A DNA stretch of 57,443 nt from an uncultured Clostridia bacterium (GCA_947302045.1 CAMYUQ010000003.1:1-57443), one strand, 5' to 3'; counted from the first letter of the stretch, positions 9,156 to 17,906 are shown. The notes: generated by a model not told the origin, from the sequence alone. A program made the numbers and translations.

Positions 9156-9184
9156 CCCCCGTTTACTGAAAACGGCAACGGGGG
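9156..9184 (-). terminator. Possible weak terminator after radC
   Basis: An 8-bp stem (CCCCCGTT / AACGGGGG) with a 13-base loop lies directly behind the radC stop. On the minus strand only short T-runs follow, so partial read-through into the ABC exporter genes is likely. Confidence 0.4.
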
Positions 9185-9186
9185 AA

Positions 9187-10014
9187 TCAGGCGTCTCCTG
9201 TCGATCCGGCAGAGCTCTCCAACCAGGGCGTCGCTCTCCAAACCCGGGGATCAATATCGTAAAACCGGTCCAGGATCGTCTTGATCGGTTGTCCAAACCG
9301 CTCGCTTGGTTTGCCGAACAGATCGTGATTCCGCAGGATCGGCCAGATACGGTCTCCTGCAACGATCAGATGTTCCAGCAGTACCACGTCCACCGTATCA
9401 AACAGCTGCACGAGCTGATCCGAAGCTTCCAGATCGCTCGCCGACGGACTTGCGATCCCCTGCGGATGATTATGCGCCACGATCGCGATCGCGGCATTCT
9501 TCGCCAGCGCAAGCTCCACGATCCTGCGCGTCGGCATGGTTGTGCCGTTGACCGTCCCTGTTGCGATACAGCTGCAATCAAGCAGATTCATCCGGTTATT
9601 CAGGAGCATGAGATAGATGCACTCCCGGTTCAAACCGATAAACTGCCTGCAAAAATATTCCCCGACTTTGCTGATGGAATCAAACACGCGCTGATTTTCG
9701 TACGGATCTATGGCATACCGCCGCAACATTTCATGGCACAATTTGATAAAAAACGCCGTTTCTTCTCCGATCCCGTTCATGGACATCAGATCTTCCGGAT
9801 TGGCTTCCAGAACGCCTCGTATGGAGCCGAAACGTTCCAGCAGTTCATGCCCGAGTTCATTGGTATCTTTCTGCTTGATGCTTCCAAAAAGATAGCATTC
9901 GAGCAATTCATGCGGGGCAAATCCGGAAAAGCCGCTCTGAAAAAAGCGTGCACGCATACGGGCGCGATGATCCTTATGACAGGATTTTTTCTTCTCGGTT
10001 TCTTTCTTTTTCAT
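9187..10014 (-). CDS. radC: RadC family protein (JAB/MPN domain)
   Basis: A 275-residue RadC. Residues 35-105 form the helix-hairpin-helix UPF0758 part ('SMNGIGEETAFFIKL'), and residues 110-232 the MPN+ domain. The JAMM metal site is visible as His181, His183 and Asp194 ('AHNHPQGIASPSASD'). Residues after 235 form an extra tail ('FGKPSERFGQPIKTILDRF') that standard RadC (about 225 residues) lacks. The biochemical role of chromosomal RadC is unsettled, despite the repair-related name. The gene overlaps dxs by 4 bases and is therefore co-translated with it. Confidence 0.92.
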   Translation of the reverse strand: MKKKETEKKKSCHKDHRARMRARFFQSGFSGFAPHELLECYLFGSIKQKDTNELGHELLERFGSIRGVLEANPEDLMSMNGIGEETAFFIKLCHEMLRRYAIDPYENQRVFDSISKVGEYFCRQFIGLNRECIYLMLLNNRMNLLDCSCIATGTVNGTTMPTRRIVELALAKNAAIAIVAHNHPQGIASPSASDLEASDQLVQLFDTVDVVLLEHLIVAGDRIWPILRNHDLFGKPSERFGQPIKTILDRFYDIDPRVWRATPWLESSAGSTGDA

Positions 10015-11918
10015 ACCGCTTCACCGTCCGATCCGATTGCCGCTTCAATTCTTTTTGCAATGCAGGCGGCATCCAGCCCCGCCGCCTCCCAAACGGTCTG
10101 ATCCCGACCGGGAGTTAAAAACGGATCACGCAGAGCAAATACGCCGACTTTTATGTTCGCAGCATCCGGGTATTCTTTGAGCGCCGCAGATAGCGACATT
10201 CCCATCCCGCCCTGCTCAATTTCCTCTTCCAGGAAAAACAGCCCTTTGATCCCGTTCGGTATCCGGGAAGCAATTTGCGCCGCGACCTCGCCGGTCGGCG
10301 TGATCTTTTCCAGAAGAAGCAATCCGAGACGGATCTTTTGCTCCGCCAGCATCCGACGGGCTTTCATCGCTTCGGTTGCCATTCGCCCGTGCACCACCAG
10401 AATCGCATCGAGCGCTTCTCCCTCGGAATAATCCTGACGGATCCCGATCTCCGTCGGAACGCCGTCCGGATAAAAATGCGCCTTGACCTCCGGATCTTCC
10501 CTGCCGTTCGCATAGCGGATCGCGCAAACCCTGCCGTTCGAGAAAGCGGCATCCATACTGTTTTTCAACCCGTCCAGCGTTGCAGGCGTATAGATCGGCA
10601 GATCCGGGATCTGAGAAAGAAACGCAACGTCAAACACCCCTGCGTGAGTAGGTCCGTCCGACGGATTCAATCCCGCACGGTCTACCAGAAATACGACCGG
10701 AAGTTTCTGCAAAGCAACGTCGTGAATGATATTGTCGTAGGCACGTTGCAAGAAGGTTGAATAGATCGCGACCGCAGGTCGGTAACCCCGGGCAGAAAGC
10801 CCCGCCGCAAAAGTTACGGCGTGCGCTTCCGCAATTCCGACGTCGAAGAACCGCTGCGGATAGCTTTTCCGGAAAGGAAGAAGCCCGGTTCCGCTTGCCA
10901 TTGCCGCCGTGACGGCGCAGATCTTCCGGTCATTTTCAGCCATTTGCGTCAGATATTCTCCCATCGCGGTTGAGAAAGTTTTATCGCAGCATTTTCCGTT
11001 GCAGGACGGAGCGACGCCATGATACTGATCCGGCGTTGCCTCAGCCGGCGCGTAGCCCTTTCCCTTTTTCGTTTTGAGATGAATGATACAGCACTGATTG
11101 CTTTCCTTTGCCTCGCGCAAAAGACGTTCCACGAGTTGTTCGTTGTGACCGTCCGCCGGACCAAGATAAAAGAGCCCCAGATCTTCAAAGGTATTACTCC
11201 CGTAAAGAGCCGCTTTCATACCGATTTTTAATCGAAGCATCCGGTTGAAGATCCATTTCCCGATTCCCGGAATGACGCGGATCAATCTTCCGAAAAAGTT
11301 TTTCGTGCGGATGTAGCCGCGCGTCGCCCTCAGATGCGACAGACTTTTCGCGAACCTTCCGAGGTTCTTGCTGATCGACATTTCATTCTCATTGAGAATG
11401 ATGATCAGACGAAGCCGCTTTTTACAGTTGTTCAGTGCCTCGTGGATCATGCCGCCCGTATAGGCGCCGTCACCGAGGACACAAACGGTATAAGCGTCGG
11501 ATCCGCTGAGTTTATCTGCTTCGGCGAATCCCAGGGCGGCAGAGAGCGAAGTGGAGGCGTGGCCGGTTCCGAACGCGTCATGTTCGCTTTCTTCCCGTTT
11601 CGGAAACCCGGAAAGCCCGCCGGAGCGGCGTAAAGAATCGAATTCATCGCGCCTGCCTGTCAGCAATTTATGAACGTAACACTGATGACCAACGTCAAAG
11701 ATAATATGATCGTTCGGAGAGGAGAAAACGCGGTGCAACGCGATTGTCAGCTCCACCACGCCGAGATTGGAAGCGAGATGCCCGCCGTTCTCGGAGACCC
11801 GGTCGATCAAAAAAGCCCGGATCTGATCGGCGAGCTTGTCCATATCCTTTTCCGGAATTTTTTTCAGATCGTCCGGACTGTTGATCTTTTCCAGTAATGA
11901 ATCGGTTTTTTCCGCCAT
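10011..11918 (-). CDS. dxs: 1-deoxy-D-xylulose-5-phosphate synthase
   Basis: A 635-residue enzyme that condenses pyruvate and glyceraldehyde-3-phosphate in the first step of the MEP isoprenoid pathway. Visible motifs are 'FDVGHQCYVHKLLTGR' and 'GTGHASTSLSAALGFAEA' at the N terminus, the thiamine-diphosphate motif starting at 'VLGDGAYTGGMIHEALNN', 'VGIAEAHAVTFAAG' with the catalytic Glu, and 'GPTHAGVFDVAFLSQIPD' in the transketolase pyrimidine domain. The ATG at 11918 has GAGAGGGGG just upstream; the in-frame TTG at 11939 lies inside that ribosome site. A near-consensus promoter lies about 50 bases upstream. Confidence 0.97.
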   Translation of the reverse strand: MAEKTDSLLEKINSPDDLKKIPEKDMDKLADQIRAFLIDRVSENGGHLASNLGVVELTIALHRVFSSPNDHIIFDVGHQCYVHKLLTGRRDEFDSLRRSGGLSGFPKREESEHDAFGTGHASTSLSAALGFAEADKLSGSDAYTVCVLGDGAYTGGMIHEALNNCKKRLRLIIILNENEMSISKNLGRFAKSLSHLRATRGYIRTKNFFGRLIRVIPGIGKWIFNRMLRLKIGMKAALYGSNTFEDLGLFYLGPADGHNEQLVERLLREAKESNQCCIIHLKTKKGKGYAPAEATPDQYHGVAPSCNGKCCDKTFSTAMGEYLTQMAENDRKICAVTAAMASGTGLLPFRKSYPQRFFDVGIAEAHAVTFAAGLSARGYRPAVAIYSTFLQRAYDNIIHDVALQKLPVVFLVDRAGLNPSDGPTHAGVFDVAFLSQIPDLPIYTPATLDGLKNSMDAAFSNGRVCAIRYANGREDPEVKAHFYPDGVPTEIGIRQDYSEGEALDAILVVHGRMATEAMKARRMLAEQKIRLGLLLLEKITPTGEVAAQIASRIPNGIKGLFFLEEEIEQGGMGMSLSAALKEYPDAANIKVGVFALRDPFLTPGRDQTVWEAAGLDAACIAKRIEAAIGSDGEAV

Positions 11919-11966
11919 ATTTCCGCCCCCTCTCTCCAATATTTTTCACGTCTGTAATCCCGATAC

Positions 11967-11995
11967 AGTATACCATATATTCTCATTTTTGTCAA
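11967..11995 (-). promoter_or_regulatory. Sigma-A promoter for dxs-radC
   Basis: On the minus strand TTGACA (11995-11990), a 17-base spacer ending in TGG, and TATACT (11972-11967). It resembles the promoter at 2801-2829 closely, including the bases just after the -35. Confidence 0.85.
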
Positions 11996-12019
11996 CCGAA
12001 AATCGCAAATTTCGGGCAA

Positions 12020-12064
12020 ATAGAGGATATTCAAAATGTCTTCGACATTTTGAATATCCTCTAT
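12020..12064. repeat. Perfect 21-bp inverted repeat between the CDF gene and the dxs promoter
   Basis: Arms at 12020-12040 and 12044-12064 are exact reverse complements around a 3-base loop. The sequence is AT-rich and no good T-tract follows on either strand (on the minus strand TTTGCCCG follows). It lies 18 bases behind the stop of the CDF gene and 25 bases upstream of the dxs -35. It may terminate the CDF operon, or it may be a small palindromic element. Confidence 0.8.
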
Positions 12065-12082
12065 CTTCTGTGGCACATTTTG

Positions 12083-13186
12083 TCAGGCGTAATCCGAATC
12101 GAGAATCACCGAAAAATGGTACTCCGGGTATTGTTTGGATATTTCATTACAGATCGAATCGCGGACTGCAATTCCGTCGGCTTTGAAATCCACCACGAGG
12201 TCAAAGGTGACGGTATTCGTCTCCTGATCGGCATAGAAGCCGTGCAATTCCAAAATTTCCGGATTCCCTGCAACAAGATACATGAGTGATTCCCGGATCC
12301 GCTGGATCTGGGGCGTAATGCTGTTGGACGCGTAGATCCCGACCGTTAAAATGATTCCGAAAGCGTGATAGACGTCCAACGTGATGTTTCTTGTCAAACG
12401 GTGGATCTCCCGCGCGGTCATGTTGTCGTCCACTTCAATGTGTACCGATCCGATGATCTGCGTCGGTCCGTAACTGTGGAGCGTCAGATCGAAAACGCCT
12501 TTCACGCCCTCATGCGACGCGACTCTCTTTTTCAGCGCGTCCGCCAATTCCGGGTCCGCACGGGTCCCGATAATGCTTCCGGACATTTCGATCAGAATCT
12601 CAATGCCCGCTTTCAGGATCACAAGCGAAATGATCGCGCCGATCCAACCGTCCAGATTCCAATGGAGCTTCAAGCTAAGCACGATCGCGACGAGCGTACC
12701 GATCGAAAGGATCGCGTCAAAGAAAGCGTCCGTGCCGGATGCTTCGAGCGATCCCGAATGCAGTTTCTTCCCGACTCTGCGCACATAAGTACCGAGCGCT
12801 AATTTTGCAAGGACTGCGACCCCCATTACAACGATCGAGAGAACATTGTAATTCGCCGCCGTTGGCGTAATGATCTTTTCAATCGACTCTCGCATGGAGG
12901 TAAAGCCGGCGATCAGAATGATAACGGCGATCAGCAATCCGGTCAGATATTCGATCCTTCCGTGACCGTACGGATGCTTCTGATCGGGCTTTTTCCCTGC
13001 CAGCTTGGTTCCGATGATCGTGATGACCGAGGAAAGCGCGTCGCTTAGGTTGTTGATGGCGTCCAGAATAATGGCGATCGATCCGGATGCAATCCCAACG
13101 ATCGCCTTAAAAAGCACCAATACGAGATTGGTGAGGATCCCGATGATACTGGTTTGAACGATTTTACGGGAACGTTCCATACGCAT
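12083..13186 (-). CDS. Cation diffusion facilitator, probable manganese exporter
   Basis: A 367-residue CDF antiporter with six membrane segments (about 12-210) and a cytoplasmic C-terminal domain (about 220-300) followed by a further 65-residue segment. The membrane metal site is Asn45, Asp49 (helix 2, 'NNLSD') and Asp153, Asp157 (helix 5, 'DAFFD'). In the zinc transporter YiiP these positions are Asp45, Asp49, His153 and Asp157. Loss of the His and a first-position Asn fits the manganese group (MntE/MneP-like), so Mn(II) efflux is inferred. The gene starts in a TAATG overlap with the TSCPD gene and is co-translated with it. Confidence 0.88.
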   Translation of the reverse strand: MRMERSRKIVQTSIIGILTNLVLVLFKAIVGIASGSIAIILDAINNLSDALSSVITIIGTKLAGKKPDQKHPYGHGRIEYLTGLLIAVIILIAGFTSMRESIEKIITPTAANYNVLSIVVMGVAVLAKLALGTYVRRVGKKLHSGSLEASGTDAFFDAILSIGTLVAIVLSLKLHWNLDGWIGAIISLVILKAGIEILIEMSGSIIGTRADPELADALKKRVASHEGVKGVFDLTLHSYGPTQIIGSVHIEVDDNMTAREIHRLTRNITLDVYHAFGIILTVGIYASNSITPQIQRIRESLMYLVAGNPEILELHGFYADQETNTVTFDLVVDFKADGIAVRDSICNEISKQYPEYHFSVILDSDYA

Positions 13187-13449
13187 TATTCGGCCTTGTT
13201 CGTTTCCGAATACGCCTGCCGAACCGCTTTTGCAAGTTGGTCGGCGCAGGAAGTCGGCTTAAATCCGCAGGTGTTTCCCAAAAGGTAGGATTCGATTTTC
13301 TCCACCGTCCAACCGTCGACCAGTTTGGAAATCGCTTTCAGGTTTCCGTTGCATCCGCCTTGAAAACTGACGTTGGTGATCACGTCCTTATCTATATCAA
13401 AGCTGATCATACGGGAACATACCATTTCGGTTTGATAATTGTAACGCAT
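13186..13449 (-). CDS. TSCPD domain protein (TIGR03905 type)
   Basis: An 87-residue protein with 'GGCNGNLKAISKLVDG' and 'TSCADQLAKAVRQA', the TSCPD motif seen at the C terminus of some ribonucleotide reductases and as free-standing proteins in Clostridia. Cysteines occur at 'MVCSRM', 'GGCNG', 'NTCGF' and 'SCADQ', consistent with metal binding. The ATG at 13449 has AGGAGG 8 bases upstream; an upstream TTG start is less likely. It is the first gene of a two-gene operon with the CDF transporter. Its function is not known. Confidence 0.82.
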   Translation of the reverse strand: MRYNYQTEMVCSRMISFDIDKDVITNVSFQGGCNGNLKAISKLVDGWTVEKIESYLLGNTCGFKPTSCADQLAKAVRQAYSETNKAE

Positions 13450-13495
13450 CGTAATTCCTCCTATTTTTTCGGACAAATTCAAAAACGGACAGAAT

Positions 13496-13546
13496 CCCCT
13501 TAGTACGGATCGAGGGCGAAAACCGTTTCAAATCCGTACTAAGGGG
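13496..13546 (-). terminator. 15-bp inverted repeat behind ispH-S1, probable terminator
   Basis: Arms at 13496-13510 and 13532-13546 (CCCCTTAGTACGGAT and its exact complement) are separated by 21 bases. The hairpin begins 22 bases after the ispH-S1 stop. On the minus strand a TTTTTG run comes only 10 bases after the stem, so termination may be partial; the element also lies in the leader of the TSCPD-CDF operon. Confidence 0.55.
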
Positions 13547-13567
13547 TACCAAAGGGATCGTTTTATC

Positions 13568-15940
13568 TTATGCTTCTTCCGTTTCAGCGGTCTTTTTGGT
13601 CGTTCTCCGCTTCTTCGGAGCTTCTTCCGCGGGTGCTTCCGCCTCAGCGGCCTTTTTGGTAGTCTTCCGCTTCTTCGGAGCTTCCTCCGCAGGGGCTTCC
13701 GCCACGGGCGCATCCGCCTCAGCTGCCTTTTTGGTCGTTCTCCGCTTCTTCGGAGCTTCCTCCGCAGGGGCATCCGCCACGGGCGCATCGACCTCAGCTA
13801 CCTTTTTTGTCGTTCTCCGCTTCTTCGGAGCTTCCTCTGCCGAAGCTTCTGCAACGACCGCGGGAGCTTCCTCGACTGCAACCGGGGTCTCTTCCGCCGC
13901 AACGGGAGCTTCCTCAACCGCTGCCGGAGCTTCTTCCACCACGGCGGTCTCTTCTACCGGTGCTTCCTCGGCGGCAGACACCTGCTCTTCCAGGAGCGCC
14001 CGGATCGAAAGACTGACTTTATGATTTTCATCGTCAATATCCACGATCTTGGCATCGACCACCTGACCGATCTCCAAAACTTCCTGCGGTCTCGCGATCC
14101 GTTTGAGCGAGATACGAGAAATATGAATCAGCCCGTCCACGCCGTCAATGATCTCCGCAAACGCGCCGAACGGCATCATATTCACGATCTTCACCGAAAC
14201 GATGTCGCCAACCGCATACTGTGCCTTAAAGAGCGTCCACGGATTGTCCGCCTCGGATTTGTAGCCGAGAGAAATCCGCTTGGTTTCGGGATCAAACGCC
14301 TTGACAAAAACGGTAATATGGTCTCCCACAGACACCACTTCCGCAGGATTCTTGATATGCTTCCAGGAAAGTTCGGTGACGTGAACCATTCCGTCCACAC
14401 CTGCTCCGAGGTCAACGAACGCACCGTAGGAAGTCAAGCTTTTGACGACACCTTCATACACCTTTCCGATCTCGATCGTTTCCCAGAAATCCGCTTCCGC
14501 GGCACGGCGCTGTTCTCTTTGAACGAGCCGGATCGAGCCGATCGCTTTCTTACCCTGCTTGACCTCGATAACCCGGAATGCAACCGTTTGCCCGACAAGC
14601 GTGGAAAGATCGCCGTCCTTCGGCACACCGGTCTGAGACGCGGGAACGAAGATCCGGTTCGCATCCGCGAAGATCACAACTCCGCCTTTGACCGCTTCCA
14701 CGACCTTGCCTTCCAGCACCGTTTTCTCTTCGCACGCTTTGACAATGTTCAGCCAGTTTCTGTCGGCATCCACTCTCTTCTTGGAAAGTTCCGCCACACC
14801 CTCGATATCGCTCACGCGAATAACGAACGCTTCCACCTTGTCGCCTTTTTTGAAATTCTCCGTTAACCTGAAAGCAGGATCGTTGGAAATCTGATCCGCT
14901 TTGATGTACCCTGTGACGCCGGTGCCAAGGTCAAGCTGCAATTCAGCGTCGGATACCAGTGTAACGGTTCCGGTAACAATGTCTCCTGTATTTAAAGTTA
15001 AGAAGTTTTCGTTGAGCAATGTTTCAAAATTTTCTTCGCTCATGGTTTTGTATACCTCCTCTATTTCCTTGCGCGGCGTTGACGCCCCCGCAACGATTCC
15101 GATGTTTTTTGCGCCGGAGAACAATTTCGGATCCAGTTCCGCGGCGCAGGAAATCCAAACCGCATTTTTGCAAACTTTCCTGCATATCTCGAAAAGTTTC
15201 GCGGTATTGGAGCTTTCCCGTCCTCCGATCACGACCACGGCGTCCGATTCAGCCGCCAATGCAGAAGCTTCATTCTGCCGTTTCTCGGTCACACTACATA
15301 TTGTATCAAAAATGATCGGGTTTGTATATAGTTTTTTGATAATTTCTTGACTTTTTTGCCAATTACCCAAATTCAAGGTCGTTTGAGCCGCCAAAACGAC
15401 CGTTTTTTTGTTGATTTTGCTATGCATTTCAGGTGTGGAGAGATTTCTTTCCAATTCTTCCGCGCTTGCATATACCTGCTTTTCACAGTTTGCGTAGCTC
15501 AGGATCCCCACGACTTCCGGATGATCCTTTGCTCCCATGAGCAAAAAGAACCGGTCGGGCGCGCTGTTTTCCTGCGCGATCGTATGGATCTTCTTAACGT
15601 AGGGGCAGGTGCAATCGATCCAGCGAAAGAACCTGTTCTCCGCCGCGAGTTGTTCCAAAAGTTTCTGCGTATCCTGCGGACAACCGTGCGCTCTGACCAA
15701 AAGGGTGACGGGTCCGTTTTCGCTTGCATGACCTGCCAGCTCCGCAATCTCCGGAACCGTAACCGTTCGCACGCCGCGATGGCGCAGCTCGGCATTGTAG
15801 GTTTCGTTATGGATCAGATTCCCGAGCGTGCAGACGATCTCGCCCGGCTGTGCGTCTCGCAACGCTTTTTCCAAGCGGTCGGTCGCCCGTTTGACACCAA
15901 AGCAGAAGCCCGCGTTCTCCGCGACCGTTACGCGTCGCAT
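13568..15940 (-). CDS. ispH: Bifunctional 4-hydroxy-3-methylbut-2-enyl diphosphate reductase / ribosomal protein S1
   Basis: A 790-residue fusion. Residues 1-295 are IspH (LytB), the last enzyme of the MEP pathway; the three [4Fe-4S] ligands are Cys13 ('GFCFGVKRA'), Cys112 ('TCPYVKKIH') and Cys215 ('TICSVTEKRQ'). Residues 316-388, 404-474, 490-561 and 576-648 are four S1 RNA-binding domains ('SYGAFVDLGAGVDGMVHVTE' in the third). The tail (about 655-790) is low-complexity: Glu/Ala/Pro-rich, then four copies of EEAPKKRRTTKK. The start at 15940 lies inside the end of cmk (13-base overlap) and has GGGGA 5 bases upstream. Such fusions are known in Clostridia. The gene ends the argS operon. Confidence 0.95.
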   Translation of the reverse strand: MRRVTVAENAGFCFGVKRATDRLEKALRDAQPGEIVCTLGNLIHNETYNAELRHRGVRTVTVPEIAELAGHASENGPVTLLVRAHGCPQDTQKLLEQLAAENRFFRWIDCTCPYVKKIHTIAQENSAPDRFFLLMGAKDHPEVVGILSYANCEKQVYASAEELERNLSTPEMHSKINKKTVVLAAQTTLNLGNWQKSQEIIKKLYTNPIIFDTICSVTEKRQNEASALAAESDAVVVIGGRESSNTAKLFEICRKVCKNAVWISCAAELDPKLFSGAKNIGIVAGASTPRKEIEEVYKTMSEENFETLLNENFLTLNTGDIVTGTVTLVSDAELQLDLGTGVTGYIKADQISNDPAFRLTENFKKGDKVEAFVIRVSDIEGVAELSKKRVDADRNWLNIVKACEEKTVLEGKVVEAVKGGVVIFADANRIFVPASQTGVPKDGDLSTLVGQTVAFRVIEVKQGKKAIGSIRLVQREQRRAAEADFWETIEIGKVYEGVVKSLTSYGAFVDLGAGVDGMVHVTELSWKHIKNPAEVVSVGDHITVFVKAFDPETKRISLGYKSEADNPWTLFKAQYAVGDIVSVKIVNMMPFGAFAEIIDGVDGLIHISRISLKRIARPQEVLEIGQVVDAKIVDIDDENHKVSLSIRALLEEQVSAAEEAPVEETAVVEEAPAAVEEAPVAAEETPVAVEEAPAVVAEASAEEAPKKRRTTKKVAEVDAPVADAPAEEAPKKRRTTKKAAEADAPVAEAPAEEAPKKRKTTKKAAEAEAPAEEAPKKRRTTKKTAETEEA
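13591..13840 (-). repeat. Four imperfect tandem repeats encoding the basic tail of IspH-S1
   Basis: The segment TTCTTCGGAG recurs at 13611, 13671, 13746 and 13821, giving units of 60, 75 and 75 bases (20 and 25 codons). Each encodes EEAPKKRRTTKK or a near copy with an Ala/Pro/Asp linker. Length variation between strains by unit gain or loss is expected here. Confidence 0.85.
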
Positions 15941-16611
15941 GAGATCCCCGTTTTCGCCGCAACGATCGCCGCAATGGCCGCAACGCATTCTTCCACGCTC
16001 ATTCCGGTACTGTCCACAACCGTTGCGTCGGCGGCGGCAACGGCGGGAGCGATCGTCCGGGTACTGTCGTTCCGATCCCGCCGACGCATATCGGATAGTA
16101 CCTCTTCCATCGTAGTTTGAATTCCCTTTTCCCGCAGTTCTAAAAATCTTCTCTCCGCCCGGCAGGTGTCGCTCGCAGTCAAAAAGATTTTAACGTTTGC
16201 GTCGGGCAGGATCACCGTTCCGATATCCCTCCCGTCCATGACGACGCCGTTTTTGCGTGCGATCTCCCTTTGCGTATCCAGAAGAAAGGTTCTGACAGCC
16301 GGAATCGCCGATACGGCAGACGCATACATGGACATCTCCGGGGTGCGGATGCGGTTACCCGTTGCTTCTCCGTTGAGATAAACTTCCTGAACCCCGTTCT
16401 CATAACGAATTTCCAGATGAATACCGGGAAGCAGTTTTTCCACCGCCTGCGCGTCGCCCGGATCGGTTTCATGCTGCCACACGTAGTATCCGACCGTTCG
16501 GTAAAGCGCACCCGTATCCACATAGATGATACCGAGCTTCTTGGCAAGCGCTTTCGCAACCGTGGACTTTCCCGCGCCGCTCGGTCCGTCAATAGCGATC
16601 TGAATATTCAT
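15928..16611 (-). CDS. cmk: Cytidylate kinase
   Basis: A 227-residue (d)CMP kinase. The P-loop is GPSGAGKST (residues 9-17), followed by 'YVDTGALYRTVGYY', the NMP-binding segment containing 'NRIRTPEMS', and 'VMDGRDIGTVILPDA', all typical of Cmk. The start has AAAGGA 9 bases upstream and overlaps the upstream FAD oxidoreductase gene by 4 bases. Cmk next to IspH-S1 is a common clostridial arrangement. Confidence 0.96.
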   Translation of the reverse strand: MNIQIAIDGPSGAGKSTVAKALAKKLGIIYVDTGALYRTVGYYVWQHETDPGDAQAVEKLLPGIHLEIRYENGVQEVYLNGEATGNRIRTPEMSMYASAVSAIPAVRTFLLDTQREIARKNGVVMDGRDIGTVILPDANVKIFLTASDTCRAERRFLELREKGIQTTMEEVLSDMRRRDRNDSTRTIAPAVAAADATVVDSTGMSVEECVAAIAAIVAAKTGISCDA

Positions 16612-17906
16612 TGTACAGTTTCCTTTCCCTCATTTTTTTTCACCGCGGATCCCGCGGCGTGCGTACCTGCCAGAACGGCAGTCGAAAAGGCGATTTGCAG
16701 ATTGAATCCGCCCGTGTAGGCGTCCAGATCCAGAACCTCGCCCGCAAAATAGAGTCCCTGGATCAATTTGGATTCCATACTGCCCGGATTCACCTCTTTG
16801 ACACTGACCCCTCCGCGCGTGATAATGGCTTCGTCGATCGACCGGAATCCGAAGAGCCGGATCCGCAAGCATTTGATCAGCCGGATCAAGCCCTCCCGTT
16901 CTTTCCTTGTGACCGAATGGACTTTTTTTGCGGGATCGATCCCCGAACGCGCAACCAGCGGCGCGATCATCTTTTGCGGGAGCAGATCACTGAGCGCGTT
17001 GGAAAAATCGCGGTTTTTGTACTTTTCAAAATCCGACAAGATACGATGATCCAGCTTTTTCTCATCCAACGCCGGTTTGAGATCGATCTGCGCTTCGTAT
17101 TTCCCCGGCACCATATCCGGCAAATGCGCCGAAGCCGAGAGCACGACCGGTCCGGAAAGCCCGAAATGCGTGAAGAGCAGCTCTCCGAAATCTTCGTAAA
17201 CAACCTTTTCACCGTCCGTCCGGACGATCCGGAAAGCGATATTCCGCAAGGACAATCCCTGCATTTCGGCACAGAACCTGCCCTGCTCCACAAGCGGAAC
17301 GAGGGAAGGCATCGGGGGAATCACCGTATGCCCCAGAGCACTCGCAAATTGATAGCCGTCCCCGGTCGACCCGGTTCCCGGGTAGGAAACGCCGCCGGTA
17401 CATAAAATCACCGCGTCCGAACGGTAGGAGCCGCGGTCGGTTCTCACGCCGCTTGCCTTTCCGCCCTCGGTCAGAATCCCGGTCACACGTTCATGCAGAA
17501 ATATTACTTTCTGTTCCCGACATTCTTTTTCCAGCGCATCGACGATATCCTGCGCCCGATCCGATTGCGGAAAGACCCGCTTCCCACGCTCGGTTTTGAG
17601 CGGAACGCCCAACGCTTCAAAAAAGCGCATCGTATCCTGCGGCGAAAACGCCGACACCGCCGGGTAGAGAAAGCGCGGATTGGTTGGAACGTTTTCCAGA
17701 AATTCGTCCCTCTCGCAGTTGTTGGTCAGATTGCACCGACCCTTCCCCGTGATCCGCAGTTTTTTCCCGGGATGTTCGTTCCGCTCAAACAGGAAGACCT
17801 TTGCTCCCTGTCTCGCCGCCTGAATTGCCGCCATCATTCCGGCTGCTCCCGCTCCGATCACCGCAACGGTCGGAGAATCAGGATTCTTTTTTGCTGTAAA
17901 CGTCAT
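16608..17906 (-). CDS. FAD-dependent oxidoreductase of the HI0933/BaiN family
   Basis: A 432-residue flavoprotein. The N-terminal dinucleotide fold is 'VIGAGAAGMMAAIQA', followed by the family motif 'GKKLRITGKGRCNLTNN' and 'TGGVSYPGTGSTGDGY'. The C-terminal FAD loop is 'FAGEVLDLDAYTGGFNLQ'. The gene starts inside the end of the rpiR-type gene (29-base overlap); no later start fits. The physiological substrate is unknown: BaiN acts on bile-acid intermediates in one gut Clostridium, but most members lie in cmk/ispH neighbourhoods like this one and are not characterised. Confidence 0.9.
   Translation of the reverse strand: MTFTAKKNPDSPTVAVIGAGAAGMMAAIQAARQGAKVFLFERNEHPGKKLRITGKGRCNLTNNCERDEFLENVPTNPRFLYPAVSAFSPQDTMRFFEALGVPLKTERGKRVFPQSDRAQDIVDALEKECREQKVIFLHERVTGILTEGGKASGVRTDRGSYRSDAVILCTGGVSYPGTGSTGDGYQFASALGHTVIPPMPSLVPLVEQGRFCAEMQGLSLRNIAFRIVRTDGEKVVYEDFGELLFTHFGLSGPVVLSASAHLPDMVPGKYEAQIDLKPALDEKKLDHRILSDFEKYKNRDFSNALSDLLPQKMIAPLVARSGIDPAKKVHSVTRKEREGLIRLIKCLRIRLFGFRSIDEAIITRGGVSVKEVNPGSMESKLIQGLYFAGEVLDLDAYTGGFNLQIAFSTAVLAGTHAAGSAVKKNEGKETVQ

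Noticed and set aside
9110-9186. A promoter for the ABC pair (TATAAC near 9142-9147)
   Set aside because: There is no acceptable -35 at 16-18 bases and no extended -10.
13590-14020. Ala/Ser/Phe-rich open frames opposite the ispH-S1 tail
   Set aside because: They are translations of the repeat on the wrong strand; the IspH-S1 frame is continuous and matches known fusions.
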